DNA of 50,317 nucleotides. It comes from Candidatus Azobacteroides sp. (lineage in GTDB: Bacteria; Bacteroidota; Bacteroidia; Bacteroidales; Azobacteroidaceae). Positions 33,515 through 43,501 of this stretch are shown piece by piece (within the stretch, counting starts at the first letter, position 1; every line of letters begins with the position of its first letter). The notes beneath the pieces are model-generated. The model had not been told where the DNA came from and searched no databases. It saw only the letters and a program-made list of their open reading frames with translations. Position numbers and translations under genes: made by a program. The stretch covers positions 1-50,317 of the forward strand of contig WRFY01000115.1 in assembly GCA_009783445.1 (NCBI GenBank). The letters are read 5' to 3'.

Positions 33515-35155
33515 TTATTGTTCTACAATTTGAGGTCCTTTTTTGATTGCATTACACATAATTTTCAATTCGGCAATCAGCAAAATCGTAAATAGGACAA
33601 GGAAAATGAAAAAAGTAAGTTGCACTGAAGAGGCCGACAAGTTGGATATCGCCGCCGAAGCCGGTAAAATATCTTGAATGGCCCACGGTTGGCGTCCTAC
33701 TTCGGCCACGATCCAACCCGTTTGACCCGCGATAACCGACAGGAAGATAGAGATCAGGCAAATCCATTGCAACCAAGCTTTATTTTCAAATTTATTTTTG
33801 AAAGAAAAGAAAGTGGTAACGGCAAAAAGCGCCAACAGAAAACCGCCCAAAATGATCATGATCCGAAACGCATAGAACGTAAGGCCTACCGGAGGAATCA
33901 AATCGGAAGGGTCTTTGAGATAGCCGTAACCAAAATATTGAAAATCTTTGTCCAATGCTGTTTGAGCTTGCTGGAGCGTATCATTAGCTTGTTGAAACGC
34001 ATCGTTAGCTTGCTGAAGCGCTTCGTCGTCTGCGGCTTTTATCGCGTTGTCCTTTGCTATTACAGCATCGCTCTTTGCTTTTAGAGCTTCTCGGTAGTTG
34101 GTCAAAGCCTGAACAGCCGCATGGCCTCTGGCTATTTTTTCCGTCGCCGAAAGCGCTACCCCGCCGTCTCTGGTTTGATAACCTCCTTCAATCAGGTTGG
34201 TTATTCCCGGAACATATCCGTCCAAGTCGCGTTCGGCAAGGAACGAAAGCATTTTGGGAAGTTCGATTTTAAAAAGAAACGGATCTTGCCCGTCGTTGTA
34301 TTTTTCTTTATTGGGATTTAATAAACCCACGCCGACTAAACCGACGCCTTTTCCTCCTTCGTATAATCCTTCCATAGCCGCCAGCTTCATCGGTTGTTTT
34401 TGAGCAACCTGATAGGCCGAACCGTCGCCCGTCCATACCGAAAGCCCGCAAGCGATTAATCCGAAGATCGAAGCAATTTTAATGCTTTCCAAAGCAAATT
34501 TGGTTTCCCGTTTCTTCAACAAGAACCAACTCGCTACGCCTACTACAAACATGCCGCCTATAATCCAGCCGGAGAATACCGCATGGAAAAATTTGTTGAG
34601 TGCAACAGGCGAAAGAGCAACAGCCCAGAAACTTTCCATTTCGTTTCTCACCGTATCCGGATTGAAATGCATCCCTGCCGGATATTGCATCCATGCATTG
34701 GCAACCAAAATCCAGAAAGCGGAAATTGTAGCTCCTGCAATCGTAAGCCAGGTCGCCGTCAAGTGAAAACCTTTACTGACTTTTTGCCATCCAAAAAACA
34801 TAATGGCGATAAATGTCGCTTCCATGAAGAAAGCCAAGATGCCTTCGATAGCCAACGGCGCGCCAAAAATATCCCCTACGAACCAGCTGTAATTAGACCA
34901 ATTCGTGCCAAACTCGAACTCGAGAATCAGTCCCGTAGCGATGCCTATGGCAAAATTGATTCCAAATAGCTTCATCCAAAACTGGGCGGTTTTTTTCCAA
35001 AATTCATTCCCCGTTTTGACATAAATGCTTTCCATAATCGCTTGGATGAATCCAAGCCCCAATGTCAATGGCACAAAAAGCCAGTGATAAATAGCGGTAA
35101 GGGCAAACTGAGCCCTCGACCAGTCAATCAAAGAAGAACTAATGTTGTCAATCAT
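33515..35155 (-). CDS. cydA: Cytochrome bd ubiquinol oxidase subunit I, with repeat-containing Q-loop
   Basis: 546 aa, the heme b558/b595/d subunit. Conserved parts are RAQFALTAIYHWLFVPLTLG (His19 region), ILEFEFGTNWSNYSWFVGD, the quinol-loop start QKQPMKLAAMEGLYE and the C-terminal GQTGWIVAEVGRQPW. The Q-loop between them is long, and its later part (about residues 345-405) is an Ala/Gln/Asp-rich helix built of near-repeats (QQANDAF, QQANDTL, QQAQTAL), probably a coiled coil. The repeat is also visible in the DNA near 33960-34020. It follows the DUF4492 gene by 15 nt. Confidence 0.95.
   Translation of the reverse strand: MIDNISSSLIDWSRAQFALTAIYHWLFVPLTLGLGFIQAIMESIYVKTGNEFWKKTAQFWMKLFGINFAIGIATGLILEFEFGTNWSNYSWFVGDIFGAPLAIEGILAFFMEATFIAIMFFGWQKVSKGFHLTATWLTIAGATISAFWILVANAWMQYPAGMHFNPDTVRNEMESFWAVALSPVALNKFFHAVFSGWIIGGMFVVGVASWFLLKKRETKFALESIKIASIFGLIACGLSVWTGDGSAYQVAQKQPMKLAAMEGLYEGGKGVGLVGVGLLNPNKEKYNDGQDPFLFKIELPKMLSFLAERDLDGYVPGITNLIEGGYQTRDGGVALSATEKIARGHAAVQALTNYREALKAKSDAVIAKDNAIKAADDEALQQANDAFQQANDTLQQAQTALDKDFQYFGYGYLKDPSDLIPPVGLTFYAFRIMIILGGFLLALFAVTTFFSFKNKFENKAWLQWICLISIFLSVIAGQTGWIVAEVGRQPWAIQDILPASAAISNLSASSVQLTFFIFLVLFTILLIAELKIMCNAIKKGPQIVEQ
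33958..34025 (-). repeat. Imperfect tandem repeat within cydA
   Basis: Units of about 21-30 bp on the theme AGCTTGyTGrAgCGyaTCrTT encode QQAN(D)xxQQA repeats. The purine/pyrimidine variation shows it is diverged rather than recent. Confidence 0.65.
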
Positions 35156-35170
35156 ATTTTTTATGAAGAT

Positions 35171-35398
35171 TTAAGGATTAATTGCTCTCCGGATTAATTC
35201 GCCCGATACATATTCTTGTTTTTCCGGTTGTTTGCCGAATTTTTTCAAGTAATCGGGGAAGAAAAATACTTTTAATATAGCAAACATAATGAATAGTTTG
35301 ACAAAGATTATTAACCAAAGCGTCTTTCCGAGAGTCATGTTTTGAAAACCTTCCCAGTAAAAACGAAAGATACGCTTGAATATACTGTCTTTTTTCAT
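35171..35398 (-). CDS. DUF4492 small membrane protein of the cyd operon
   Basis: 75 aa with one membrane helix (about 25-45, TLWLIIFVKLFIMFAILKVFFF). Its start IFKRIFRFYWEGFQNMTLGK is typical of DUF4492, which sits directly upstream of cydAB in Bacteroidetes. It may be an assembly or small accessory subunit of cytochrome bd, as CydX is in Proteobacteria, but that is only an analogy. First gene of the operon. Confidence 0.88.
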   Translation of the reverse strand: MKKDSIFKRIFRFYWEGFQNMTLGKTLWLIIFVKLFIMFAILKVFFFPDYLKKFGKQPEKQEYVSGELIRRAINP

Positions 35399-35620
35399 AT
35401 GTAAATCACTCTTTTTAATAAAGTTCTATCTGAAACTTGCATGCTTATCTTTTTCGCAGTATAAAGTACTTCCTCATTTCCTAATACAGTAAAATAGCCA
35501 ATGTGTATTTTGTATATTGGCAACAAATATGAGAATTTTTTTTTGAATTTACAAAAGAAAAAAGAAATTTATCTTCTCATACAAAGAAAAAAACAAAGAT
35601 GAACCGTCCTTACAAGCTTA

Positions 35621-36304
35621 TTAAAATATCACGCTCACGCGGGGCCCATAATAAAGCCCGACAAAGGGAGAAGGAAAAAATTCCGGATCAATATAGAGCC
35701 CTGTTGTAAAGCCCAATTCCAAATATTCGCCCACCCTAAATCCAATGCTCAATTTAAGGGGAAAGGCCGCGCTGAAAAAAGTGTCGTCTACACGCCGTAA
35801 ATCCGTATCGTAATAAATCGGCGAATCGCTGGATCGAATCGGAAATTTGCTTTTTACCCGTATAAATTGTGCAAAACCAGCTTCGGCGGTGATATTCATC
35901 CATTCGCTCGGTTGAAAGTTATATCCTACCAATAAACCCATCGTATTGATGACCAACGAAGCGTTGGTATCGTCGAGATTCGCCGCAACCGCAGTAGTGA
36001 GCTTATCTTCCAAATAACGGTTCGATAGATAATTGAAATGAGCCGTAATTAAAACATTTTCGGTGATAAAATAACTTGCGTCCACCCCGATGCTTTTCCC
36101 CGGCTTCATATTGGTATAATCTTTCACTCCTCCCCTCGAATAAGCGTAATGAACGCTCACTCTGATTTGCCGCGCCATACACTCGTCATACCTGTTAGCT
36201 GGCCCTGGACCCGGGCCTTGTCCTTGCCCGTACATCCCAATCGAAAATGTACACACGATGCAGACAAACAAAATTTTACTGATTTCCTTCATTTTCCCAT
36301 TCAT
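35621..36304 (-). CDS. Predicted outer membrane beta-barrel protein
   Basis: About 227 aa. The signal peptide (ISKILFVCIVCTFSIGMYGQ) is followed by a Gly/Pro stretch GQGPGPGPANR and eight or so amphipathic strands ending in PRVSVIF, the aromatic C-terminus of outer-membrane proteins. No family could be named. I use the ATG at 36304, which has GAGGAG six bases upstream; a longer in-frame start at 36385 is unlikely. It is monocistronic. Confidence 0.7.
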   Translation of the reverse strand: MNGKMKEISKILFVCIVCTFSIGMYGQGQGPGPGPANRYDECMARQIRVSVHYAYSRGGVKDYTNMKPGKSIGVDASYFITENVLITAHFNYLSNRYLEDKLTTAVAANLDDTNASLVINTMGLLVGYNFQPSEWMNITAEAGFAQFIRVKSKFPIRSSDSPIYYDTDLRRVDDTFFSAAFPLKLSIGFRVGEYLELGFTTGLYIDPEFFPSPFVGLYYGPRVSVIF

Positions 36305-36583
36305 TTTCTCCTCTTTTCTGTTACAAACTTTTTTTTCGAATTCTATTTTTTGTGTAATTTTTTCAAAATTAAACGGCCATCCCACCCTCTCTTTTGTCAG
36401 TCTTTTTCTGCCAAAGAGGCTTATAACATTTTATGCAAATATTATGCCAAAAACAAATATGCCAAAATTTGAATAAAATTTCGTTAATTCTAATTTTGCT
36501 CTATCAAGAACCTGACGAAATATTCCTTTTCGGCATCGGTCTTTTCTGCCGCTTGCGGTACTATCGGTTAAGAAAAAAAGGCA

Positions 36584-36591
36584 TATCTTTG
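36584..36591 (+). promoter_or_regulatory. -7 box of the restriction-modification gene
   Basis: TATCTTTG fits TAnnTTTG and lies 32 nt before the ATG at 36623. The 36305-36583 stretch upstream holds AT-rich sequence and no other feature I can name. Confidence 0.5.
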
Positions 36592-36622
36592 TGCTGTCAA
36601 TTGAAATGCACAAAAGCTGAAA

Positions 36623-39088
36623 ATGAAATATCCCAATATTCTCGAAGAAGAAATAAAAAACAAGGTCACGCACGACTTTTTTCAAAAATTCGACTGTACG
36701 AAGATTCTGGGTAAAATTGATTTTGCAGTGAAAATTAAACATCCTGCAAATTCCATTGATTTTGCTAATGAATATCTTCTTTGGGCAGAAGTAAAGCAAA
36801 AGCCTACGGACATTCTTGTGATGCTCACCCAATTGGTGTTGACCATTGGTAAGGCGCGGACTTTTGACGAAATATTACCCCCACCGTTTTTAGGCTGCTA
36901 TGACAACGAAAAAATCGCATTTGTGCCTTACTCCGAGATTCAGGGTGTTTTTTACCAAAATGATTTCAATTGGAAAGTGACTCCTTCCGACCACGAAACT
37001 CGTGAATTTAAACAGGTGCATGCGCAAATCGAAAAAATCGTCCACAATGATATTCCTTGGGAAACCTATCTTTTCGATTTCGAAAAAGATGAAAAAGAGT
37101 TGAAGCGGTTTATCCACGAAAATTTCATTGTCGGGAAAACCGGAACTACCAAAATCCGCATCGACAAAAATAATTTCATTACCATTTACAATAAATGGCT
37201 TGAAACGGTAAAACCGACTATTCAGGTAGATAACTGGAATATTGCAAAGAAAAACGGAATTATTGACGGAGATTTCTATCTTGCCGACTTGCTTTCCGCT
37301 GATAATAAAACGTTGAAAGAAAAATTGTTTGTATTGCTCAAAACCGACCATTACGAATTAGACAAAAAATTAGACGAATCGGGATTTAAAATTTTCAAAA
37401 CTACCGCTTTTTCCGATAATCAAAAAGCGCATACGCAGTTTTGGGCCAAATACGAACGTCCGCCTCTCAAAGAATATTGGGATTACATGATCGAACGACG
37501 CGATTTGCTGGCGCCGCAGGATGTGCGTGAACGTAAAGGTTCGTTCTTTACGCCAAAAATTTGGGTAGAACTTTCGCAAAAATACATTGCCGATGTGCTG
37601 GGGGAAGATTGGCAGGACGAATATTCTGTATGGGATTGCGCAGCCGGTACGGGAAACTTGCTTGCCGGGCTGACTAACAAATACCATATTTGGGCTTCGA
37701 CACTCGACAAAGCTGACGTGGATGTAATGATGGACCGCATACGCAATGGCGCAAACCTTTTGGAAGATCATGTGTTTCAATTTGATTTTCTGAATGATGA
37801 TTTTACAAAATTGCCTAAAGGCCTGCAAGATATAATTAGCAACGAAAATAAACGCCGTAAGCTCGTTATTTATATCAATCCGCCGTATGCGGAAGCAGGA
37901 ACAGGTTTAGGGAAAAAACACAAAGGCGGAGTGACTGTTCATAAAATAAAAGAACTATATAAAAAACAATTAGGAAAAGCGTCTAATGAAGTTTTCGCGC
38001 AATTCTTAATGAGAATATATTGTGAAATTCCTACTGCAAAGATTGTAAATTTTTCAAAGTTGAAAAATTTACAATCTTCAAATTTTCTGAATTTCCGAAA
38101 AACATTTCGAGCAAAGCTCGAAAAAATTTTTTTGACTCCCGCTAAGACGTTCGATAATGTTGAAGGACAATTTCCCATCGGTTTTTTTGTTTGGGATGCA
38201 GAAAAACAGGAGCAATTTGATCATATCACAGCAGATGTTTACGATGAGATTAAAAACGAAGCAACTTTTTTAGGAAATAAAAATCTATACTCTTATGATG
38301 GTGAAAAGGGGAAAATAAATGATTGGTTTCGTCAATATTTAGATAAAAAGAATAATCCAATCGGAATATTGCATAACAATAAAAATGATTTTCAACACAA
38401 TATCCAGGTGCGCATTACTTCCAATGATATCAAAGACCATACGACTCCAATTACCCGAAACAATTTAATCGAAGCTTGTATTTATTTTGCCGTCCGTAAA
38501 GTAATCTCGGCAGACTGGCTGAACGACCGCGACCAATTTCTCTATCCCAATGACAGTTGGAAAACCGATAAAGAATTTCAGAACGATTGCCTTGCCTACA
38601 GTTTATTCAGCAATAATATACAATCGAAATACGGGATAAACCATTGGATTCCGTTTACAGAATATCAAGTGGCAGCCCGTGATCAATTCGATAGTCATTT
38701 CATGACCGATTTTATCGAAGGGAAATCAAAGTTCGATCACCTTGTTTCGGAACCTCTTTTATTCTACTATGACAGCGACGGAGGGAATGCCGGAGGCGCG
38801 GCTTATAAAGAATGTATAAAGCGTGAATTTTCAGGGGATGCAAAAAGTGTTTTCAACGCGGGAAGAGAACTATGGAAATACTATCATGCTCAACCCAAAT
38901 GCAATGTAAATGCCAGTTTGTACGATATCCGCGAATATTTTCAGGGACGCAACGACAAAGGCAAAATGAACAATAAAAGCAGTGACGACACATACAATGA
39001 GTTAATCAATAGCTTGCGTTTGAAATTGAAAATTTTGGCAAAAAAGATTGAGCCGAAAGTGTATGAATATGGATTTTTGAGGGAATAA
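36623..39088 (+). CDS. Single-chain restriction-modification enzyme: N-terminal nuclease plus N6-adenine methyltransferase (type IIG-like)
   Basis: 821 aa. The N-terminus holds a PD-(D/E)XK-like site (Asp33 in GKIDFAV; Glu56 and Lys58 in WAEVKQK). A helical linker follows. The methylase has the SAM motif DCAAGTGNLL (338-347) and catalytic NPPY (419-422), with the RKGSFFTPKIWVELS lead-in. The C-terminal third (about 560-821) is likely the target recognition domain. Enzymes of this layout cut and methylate with one chain, and need no partner; none is next to it. Two strong hairpins lie inside the coding sequence at 38039-38078 and 38105-38123. Cleavage activity is inferred. Confidence 0.82.
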   Translation: MKYPNILEEEIKNKVTHDFFQKFDCTKILGKIDFAVKIKHPANSIDFANEYLLWAEVKQKPTDILVMLTQLVLTIGKARTFDEILPPPFLGCYDNEKIAFVPYSEIQGVFYQNDFNWKVTPSDHETREFKQVHAQIEKIVHNDIPWETYLFDFEKDEKELKRFIHENFIVGKTGTTKIRIDKNNFITIYNKWLETVKPTIQVDNWNIAKKNGIIDGDFYLADLLSADNKTLKEKLFVLLKTDHYELDKKLDESGFKIFKTTAFSDNQKAHTQFWAKYERPPLKEYWDYMIERRDLLAPQDVRERKGSFFTPKIWVELSQKYIADVLGEDWQDEYSVWDCAAGTGNLLAGLTNKYHIWASTLDKADVDVMMDRIRNGANLLEDHVFQFDFLNDDFTKLPKGLQDIISNENKRRKLVIYINPPYAEAGTGLGKKHKGGVTVHKIKELYKKQLGKASNEVFAQFLMRIYCEIPTAKIVNFSKLKNLQSSNFLNFRKTFRAKLEKIFLTPAKTFDNVEGQFPIGFFVWDAEKQEQFDHITADVYDEIKNEATFLGNKNLYSYDGEKGKINDWFRQYLDKKNNPIGILHNNKNDFQHNIQVRITSNDIKDHTTPITRNNLIEACIYFAVRKVISADWLNDRDQFLYPNDSWKTDKEFQNDCLAYSLFSNNIQSKYGINHWIPFTEYQVAARDQFDSHFMTDFIEGKSKFDHLVSEPLLFYYDSDGGNAGGAAYKECIKREFSGDAKSVFNAGRELWKYYHAQPKCNVNASLYDIREYFQGRNDKGKMNNKSSDDTYNELINSLRLKLKILAKKIEPKVYEYGFLRE
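38039..38078. repeat. 19-bp perfect inverted repeat within the methyltransferase gene
   Basis: AAGATTGTAAATTTTTCAA (38039-38057) is the exact reverse complement of 38060-38078, leaving a 2-nt loop. It encodes KIVNFSKLKNLQSS in the methylase domain. Confidence 0.85.
38105..38131. other. Terminator-like hairpin within the methyltransferase gene
   Basis: TTTCGAGC (38105-38112) pairs with GCTCGAAA (38116-38123), loop AAA, followed shortly by a T7 run. It looks like an intrinsic terminator but lies in the middle of the gene. Confidence 0.5.
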
Positions 39089-39159
39089 AAAGTCAAGAAA
39101 GATAACAATATTTTTAAAGTTTGAATATTTAACTACATTTATGTAAATTATTAATACAA

Positions 39160-39999
39160 ATGAAAATAGCAGACTCAGTCGTTGAATTACAAGCCATTCT
39201 GGCACAAGAAAGAAAAGAGAACAAATGCGTTGGATTCGTACCGACGATGGGCGCTTTGCACGAGGGACACATTGCATTGGCGAGGCGTTGCGTAGCGGAA
39301 AATGACTTTTCGGTGGTCAGTATTTTTGTTAATCCGACACAATTTAACAACAAGAACGATTTAGTGAAATATCCGCGAACCTTGGAATCCGATTGTGCTT
39401 TGCTGCAATCGGCAGGCGTAGATGTGGTTTTTGTTCCTTCGGAAGAAGAAATTTATCCCGAACCAGATTTGCGCCAGTTTGATTTCGGAGGCTTAGAGAC
39501 CGTAATGGAAGGACAGTTCCGTCCGGGACATTTCAATGGAGTGGCGCAGGTAGTGAGCCGTTTGTTCGAGATTGTGAAACCTGACAGAGCTTATTTTGGC
39601 GAAAAAGATTTCCAGCAATTAGCTATTATTCAATCGTTAGTAAAGCAATTGAATCTATCCGTCGAAATAGTTCCCCATCCTACTGTCCGCGAACCGGACG
39701 GCTTGGCCATGAGCAGCCGGAACAGGCTTCTCACGCCGGCTCAGAGAAAAAGTGCGGCAGCGATTTCTCAAGCTTTGTTTGAAAGCAAAAAAAATAAAGG
39801 ACGGCTTTCAATTTCTGAAACCAAAAATGAAGTAATCAATCAAATCAACAGTAGGCCTGAATTGCGCGTCGAATATTTCGATTTAGTCGATGGCGGCACG
39901 CTGCAATCGGTTCAAAATTGGGAAGATTCGGATCAAATCGTAGGATGTATTGCTGTCTATGCCGGAGATGTACGGCTGATAGACAATATAAGAATGTAA
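39160..39999 (+). CDS. panC: Pantoate--beta-alanine ligase
   Basis: 279 aa enzyme that joins pantoate and beta-alanine with ATP to make pantothenate. It shows [17 protein letters not shown] (HIGH-like motif), [55 protein letters not shown] and [12 protein letters not shown] (KMSKS-like). Cytosolic. It lies between the restriction gene and the TonB receptor and appears to have its own short leader. panD and panB are not in the window. Confidence 0.96.
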   Translation: MKIADSVVELQAILAQERKENKCVGFVPTMGALHEGHIALARRCVAENDFSVVSIFVNPTQFNNKNDLVKYPRTLESDCALLQSAGVDVVFVPSEEEIYPEPDLRQFDFGGLETVMEGQFRPGHFNGVAQVVSRLFEIVKPDRAYFGEKDFQQLAIIQSLVKQLNLSVEIVPHPTVREPDGLAMSSRNRLLTPAQRKSAAAISQALFESKKNKGRLSISETKNEVINQINSRPELRVEYFDLVDGGTLQSVQNWEDSDQIVGCIAVYAGDVRLIDNIRM

Positions 40000-40108
40000 C
40001 GTTTTTTTTCTCCGAATGATTGAAAAAGTCAAATAATTTGTTGTTCCGTCCTAACCGGATGCGTTTTTTTTTCAGATATTTGCGCATTAAAAACAAATTA
40101 GATACAAT

Positions 40109-42376
40109 ATGAGAAAACATGTATTTATTTGCCTGCTGTTTCTTGCAGGCGGATTCTGTTCTTATGCAGAAGATACTTACACAGCCGTCCACGATACCAT
40201 TCGGTCGAAGTATCTGGACGAGATTGTTATTTCCGCTTCGACCAAAGAGACCAACAGTTTGAAAACTTTGCCGGGATCTATTTCGATCATTACTCCCGGA
40301 ATGATCGAAGGGCAAAAAATAATTACGCTGAAAGATTTGAGTACTACCATTCCCAATTTTTTCATCCCCGATTACGGCTCGCGGCTTTCCACCCCTGTTT
40401 ATATCCGCGGCATTGGAGAACGGAGCACTGGACAATCCATCGGAATGTATGTCGATAACATGCCTTATCTGAACAAGGCGGATTTCGATTTCGATTTCAT
40501 GGACATTTCCCGAATCGAAGTGCTGCGGGGCCCTCAGGGAACGCTTTATGGAAGGAATGCCATGAGCGGTATTGTGAACGTCACCACTCCTTCGCCCCTT
40601 TATTCCCAATACAGAAAAATATCGTTGACTGCCGGAAACTATGGCTTATTTCGCGCCAAAGCTTCCGTATCCGAATTGCTAAGCAAAAATACTGCAATCT
40701 CTGTGAGTGGATATTACGATGGAGATAATGGTTTTTTTATTAATCAAATGGATGGAAAACGAGCCGATAAATTGAGGTCCGGAGGAGCTAAAATCCGTTT
40801 CGATTGGCAAATTAATCCGAATTGGGTAGCGCAATTCGAAGGCAACTACGATCATTCCTATCAGGGCGCATTTCCATATGGCGTATATAAAAATCATAAG
40901 ATTTCGGAGCCTGATTATGACGCTTCGGGAAAATATAATCGCAAGATTGCCGGAGGCAATTTCAATCTGAAATTTGAAAACGATGTTTTGATTTTCAATT
41001 CGAATACTGGATTTTTGTATCTGGACGACGATATGAAAATGGACACCGACAATAGCCCACAGGATGTTTTCAAATTAAATCAGTTGCAAAAGGAAAAATC
41101 ATGGACGGAAGAGTTGACGCTTAAATCCAACTCGAAAAGCAATTATCAATGGTCGTTCGGCGCATTCGGATTTCATACCGGTTTGGAAACGAATGTAGTC
41201 ACGACTATGGGAGCCAACGGAATTCGTTCCATCATGCAACTGATGTTAGACCAGTTGCATGAAGCAAATCCGGGGATGCCGACCATGACCGTCACAAACG
41301 ATAACATACCCATTCCGGGAACTTTTCAAACGCCGACCTATGGCGGAGCCATCTTTCACCAATCGACTTACAACAATCTTTTTGTAGACGGTTTATCGCT
41401 TACAGCCGGAATCCGGCTCGACTACGAAAAAACAAAATTGGATTACGATACGCAAATAGCGATGGACATGAACATGAGCATGAATATTCCGGGCTTTCCT
41501 GCAAGATCTGTCCATGCCGATACTACTTTGTTGGGAAACGAATCCATGCACTTTACGGAATTACTTCCAAAAGTAGCTGTCAAATACGAGTTTACTCCCA
41601 GAACTTATGTCTATGCTACCGTTTCAAACGGATATAAAACAGGAGGCTACAATATCCAGAATTTTGCGGATATTGCTCAAGCGGCTATCCGGCAAAAATA
41701 CGACCCTAATTTTAAATCGCCTTCGGTAAGCGATCGAGTTCCTTACAAACCGGAATATTCGTGGAACTACGAAATCGGGTACAAGGGCGAAGTGATCAAA
41801 GACCGGCTCTATGCAGAAGCGGCCGCTTTTTATATCAACGTCAAAGACATTCAAATCACCGACTTTGTGGAAAGCGGTCAGGGGCGAATCGTAAAAAATG
41901 CAGGAAAAGCCAAAAGCGCCGGATTGGAGGCGAGCATCACGGCCTTCCTCTCCAAAGAGTTTCAGTTGAATCTCAATTACGGTTTAACCCAAGCTGAATT
42001 CAGAGATTACAGGGTTGATTCACTCAACAATTATGCGGGCAACAAAGTTCCGTTTGCTCCGCAAAATACGCTTTCTATCAGCGCCATTTATAGTAAAAAT
42101 TTCAAAAATAAATGGATCGACCGTCTGCATGCGCAAGCGCTATTCAACGGAGCCGGAAAAATTTACTGGACAGAATCCAACGACGTTTGTCAAAATTTTT
42201 ACGGTTTACTCCACCTTCGGGCGGGCGTCAATAAGGGAATCGTAGGAATCAATTTATGGGCCAATAACGTATTGAATACAAAATATACGGCTTTCTACTT
42301 CGAAAGCATGAATCAAAAATTGGCGCAGGCAGGCAAACCGTTCCAATTTGGCGTAGATGCTATTATTTCTTTTTGA
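40109..42376 (+). CDS. TonB-dependent outer membrane receptor
   Basis: 755 aa. A signal peptide (residues 1-20, cleavage after SYA) precedes a TonB-box region, a plug domain (about 35-150: [59 protein letters not shown]) and a 22-strand barrel ending in the aromatic GVDAIISF. It imports a scarce ligand through the outer membrane using proton-motive force. It lacks the N-terminal CarboxypepD domain of SusC proteins and resembles siderophore/cofactor receptors. The queF gene starts 23 nt after its stop, suggesting a link to queuosine precursor supply; ligand not shown. Confidence 0.93.
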   Translation: MRKHVFICLLFLAGGFCSYAEDTYTAVHDTIRSKYLDEIVISASTKETNSLKTLPGSISIITPGMIEGQKIITLKDLSTTIPNFFIPDYGSRLSTPVYIRGIGERSTGQSIGMYVDNMPYLNKADFDFDFMDISRIEVLRGPQGTLYGRNAMSGIVNVTTPSPLYSQYRKISLTAGNYGLFRAKASVSELLSKNTAISVSGYYDGDNGFFINQMDGKRADKLRSGGAKIRFDWQINPNWVAQFEGNYDHSYQGAFPYGVYKNHKISEPDYDASGKYNRKIAGGNFNLKFENDVLIFNSNTGFLYLDDDMKMDTDNSPQDVFKLNQLQKEKSWTEELTLKSNSKSNYQWSFGAFGFHTGLETNVVTTMGANGIRSIMQLMLDQLHEANPGMPTMTVTNDNIPIPGTFQTPTYGGAIFHQSTYNNLFVDGLSLTAGIRLDYEKTKLDYDTQIAMDMNMSMNIPGFPARSVHADTTLLGNESMHFTELLPKVAVKYEFTPRTYVYATVSNGYKTGGYNIQNFADIAQAAIRQKYDPNFKSPSVSDRVPYKPEYSWNYEIGYKGEVIKDRLYAEAAAFYINVKDIQITDFVESGQGRIVKNAGKAKSAGLEASITAFLSKEFQLNLNYGLTQAEFRDYRVDSLNNYAGNKVPFAPQNTLSISAIYSKNFKNKWIDRLHAQALFNGAGKIYWTESNDVCQNFYGLLHLRAGVNKGIVGINLWANNVLNTKYTAFYFESMNQKLAQAGKPFQFGVDAIISF

Positions 42377-42399
42377 CAATAAATTTTTTCATCGAAAAT

Positions 42400-42897
42400 A
42401 TGAACGATCAAGAGCGTCCGTTTTCAGGAAAATCGCAGGGAGAGGAATCGCTCTCCCTGTTGGGTAAAAAAACAGAATACAAACAGCAGTATGCTCCAGA
42501 AGTATTGGAAACTTTTACCAATAAACATCCGGAAAACGATTATTGGGTAAAATTCAATTGCCCTGAATTTACGAGTTTATGTCCCATCACCGGACAACCG
42601 GATTTTGCTTCCATTCAGATTAATTATATTCCAGATATAAAAATGGTGGAAAGCAAAAGTCTGAAACTGTATTTGTTTAGTTTCCGCAACCATGGAGCTT
42701 TTCATGAAGATTGCGTAAATATCATTATGAAAGATTTGATTGCATTGATGAATCCCAAATATATTGAAGTGACTGGTTTGTTCACACCCAGAGGAGGGAT
42801 TAGCATTCATCCCTATTGCAATTACGGGCGGCCCGCCACAGATTACGAGCAATTAGCCAAAGATCGGTTGTTTTCTACCGGAAGATTCAAAGAATAA
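42400..42897 (+). CDS. queF: NADPH-dependent 7-cyano-7-deazaguanine reductase
   Basis: 165 aa unimodular QueF, which reduces preQ0 to preQ1 in queuosine synthesis. Seen: the catalytic Cys61 in [14 protein letters not shown], the NADPH-binding [20 protein letters not shown] and the ending [17 protein letters not shown] start at the ATG at 42400 (MNDQERPF); nine more codons upstream begin with TTG and overlap the receptor's stop. No preQ1 riboswitch was found ahead of the receptor. Confidence 0.95.
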   Translation: MNDQERPFSGKSQGEESLSLLGKKTEYKQQYAPEVLETFTNKHPENDYWVKFNCPEFTSLCPITGQPDFASIQINYIPDIKMVESKSLKLYLFSFRNHGAFHEDCVNIIMKDLIALMNPKYIEVTGLFTPRGGISIHPYCNYGRPATDYEQLAKDRLFSTGRFKE

Positions 42898-43001
42898 AAT
42901 AGAAGGTCGGGCGATACATCTTTTTTATAACAGCATACTTTGTAGAATATCTCCAAACTTTGATTAATGAAAGAAGAAACAAACAACTAAAACATAAGAA
43001 C

Positions 43002-43496
43002 ATGGAACACATTTTTTTCTTTTTAAGAGATAAACGCAGATTGAAATATTATCTTTATATTGTGGCCATCGGAATGCCTATATTGATAATTTCTGCGCTT
43101 ACGGTCAATTATTGCGATACGAAAAGTATGGCGAAAGGCTATGATAATGACAAAGGCGGAAAAACTTACCTGTATCGCGAAAAATCGGGAATAGACAAAT
43201 TTCCAGAACCTGTTGCCAAATTGATAGAGATGTATCCTAACAGTAAAACTACCTATATCAATGTTTCAACCGACAGAATGGGCAAGATCGGCGGCAATAT
43301 CTATTCGTTTACAAAAGATGATTTCGATAAGGTTATGGATTTTTATAAATCAAGAGGAAATATAATTGATCAATCCGAAAACCGACTGAAACTAAACAAC
43401 AAGGGAACGGTGATTATCATAACAAAAGAAAGAGTATACGATAGCGATCCGATAAAAGGGCAAACTAAATTCAATCTATTTTTTCCTGACAAATAA
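43002..43496 (+). CDS. Hypothetical single-pass membrane protein
   Basis: About 164 aa. A basic N-terminus and one membrane helix (about 17-37, YYLYIVAIGMPILIISALTV) precede an outside domain of mixed alpha/beta character (FPEPVAKLIEMYPNSKTTYI, DFDKVMDFYKSRG, KGTVIIITKERVY). No family recognised. I prefer the internal ATG at 43002 over 42960 because it places the positive residues just ahead of the helix. It is the first of four plus-strand accessory genes and lies 5 nt before the LRR gene. Confidence 0.6.
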   Translation: MEHIFFFLRDKRRLKYYLYIVAIGMPILIISALTVNYCDTKSMAKGYDNDKGGKTYLYREKSGIDKFPEPVAKLIEMYPNSKTTYINVSTDRMGKIGGNIYSFTKDDFDKVMDFYKSRGNIIDQSENRLKLNNKGTVIIITKERVYDSDPIKGQTKFNLFFPDK

Positions 43497-43501
43497 ATAG
43501 T

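Noticed and set aside
34583..34969. 128-codon plus-strand ORF opposite cydA
   Set aside because: Antisense of a well-conserved gene, with no start signal and no recognisable domain.
39999..40109. preQ1 riboswitch ahead of the TonB receptor and queF
   Set aside because: I looked for the preQ1-I hairpin with its A-rich tail and found only a weak stem near TTCCGTCCTAACCGG followed by T9, which fits a terminator of panC better.
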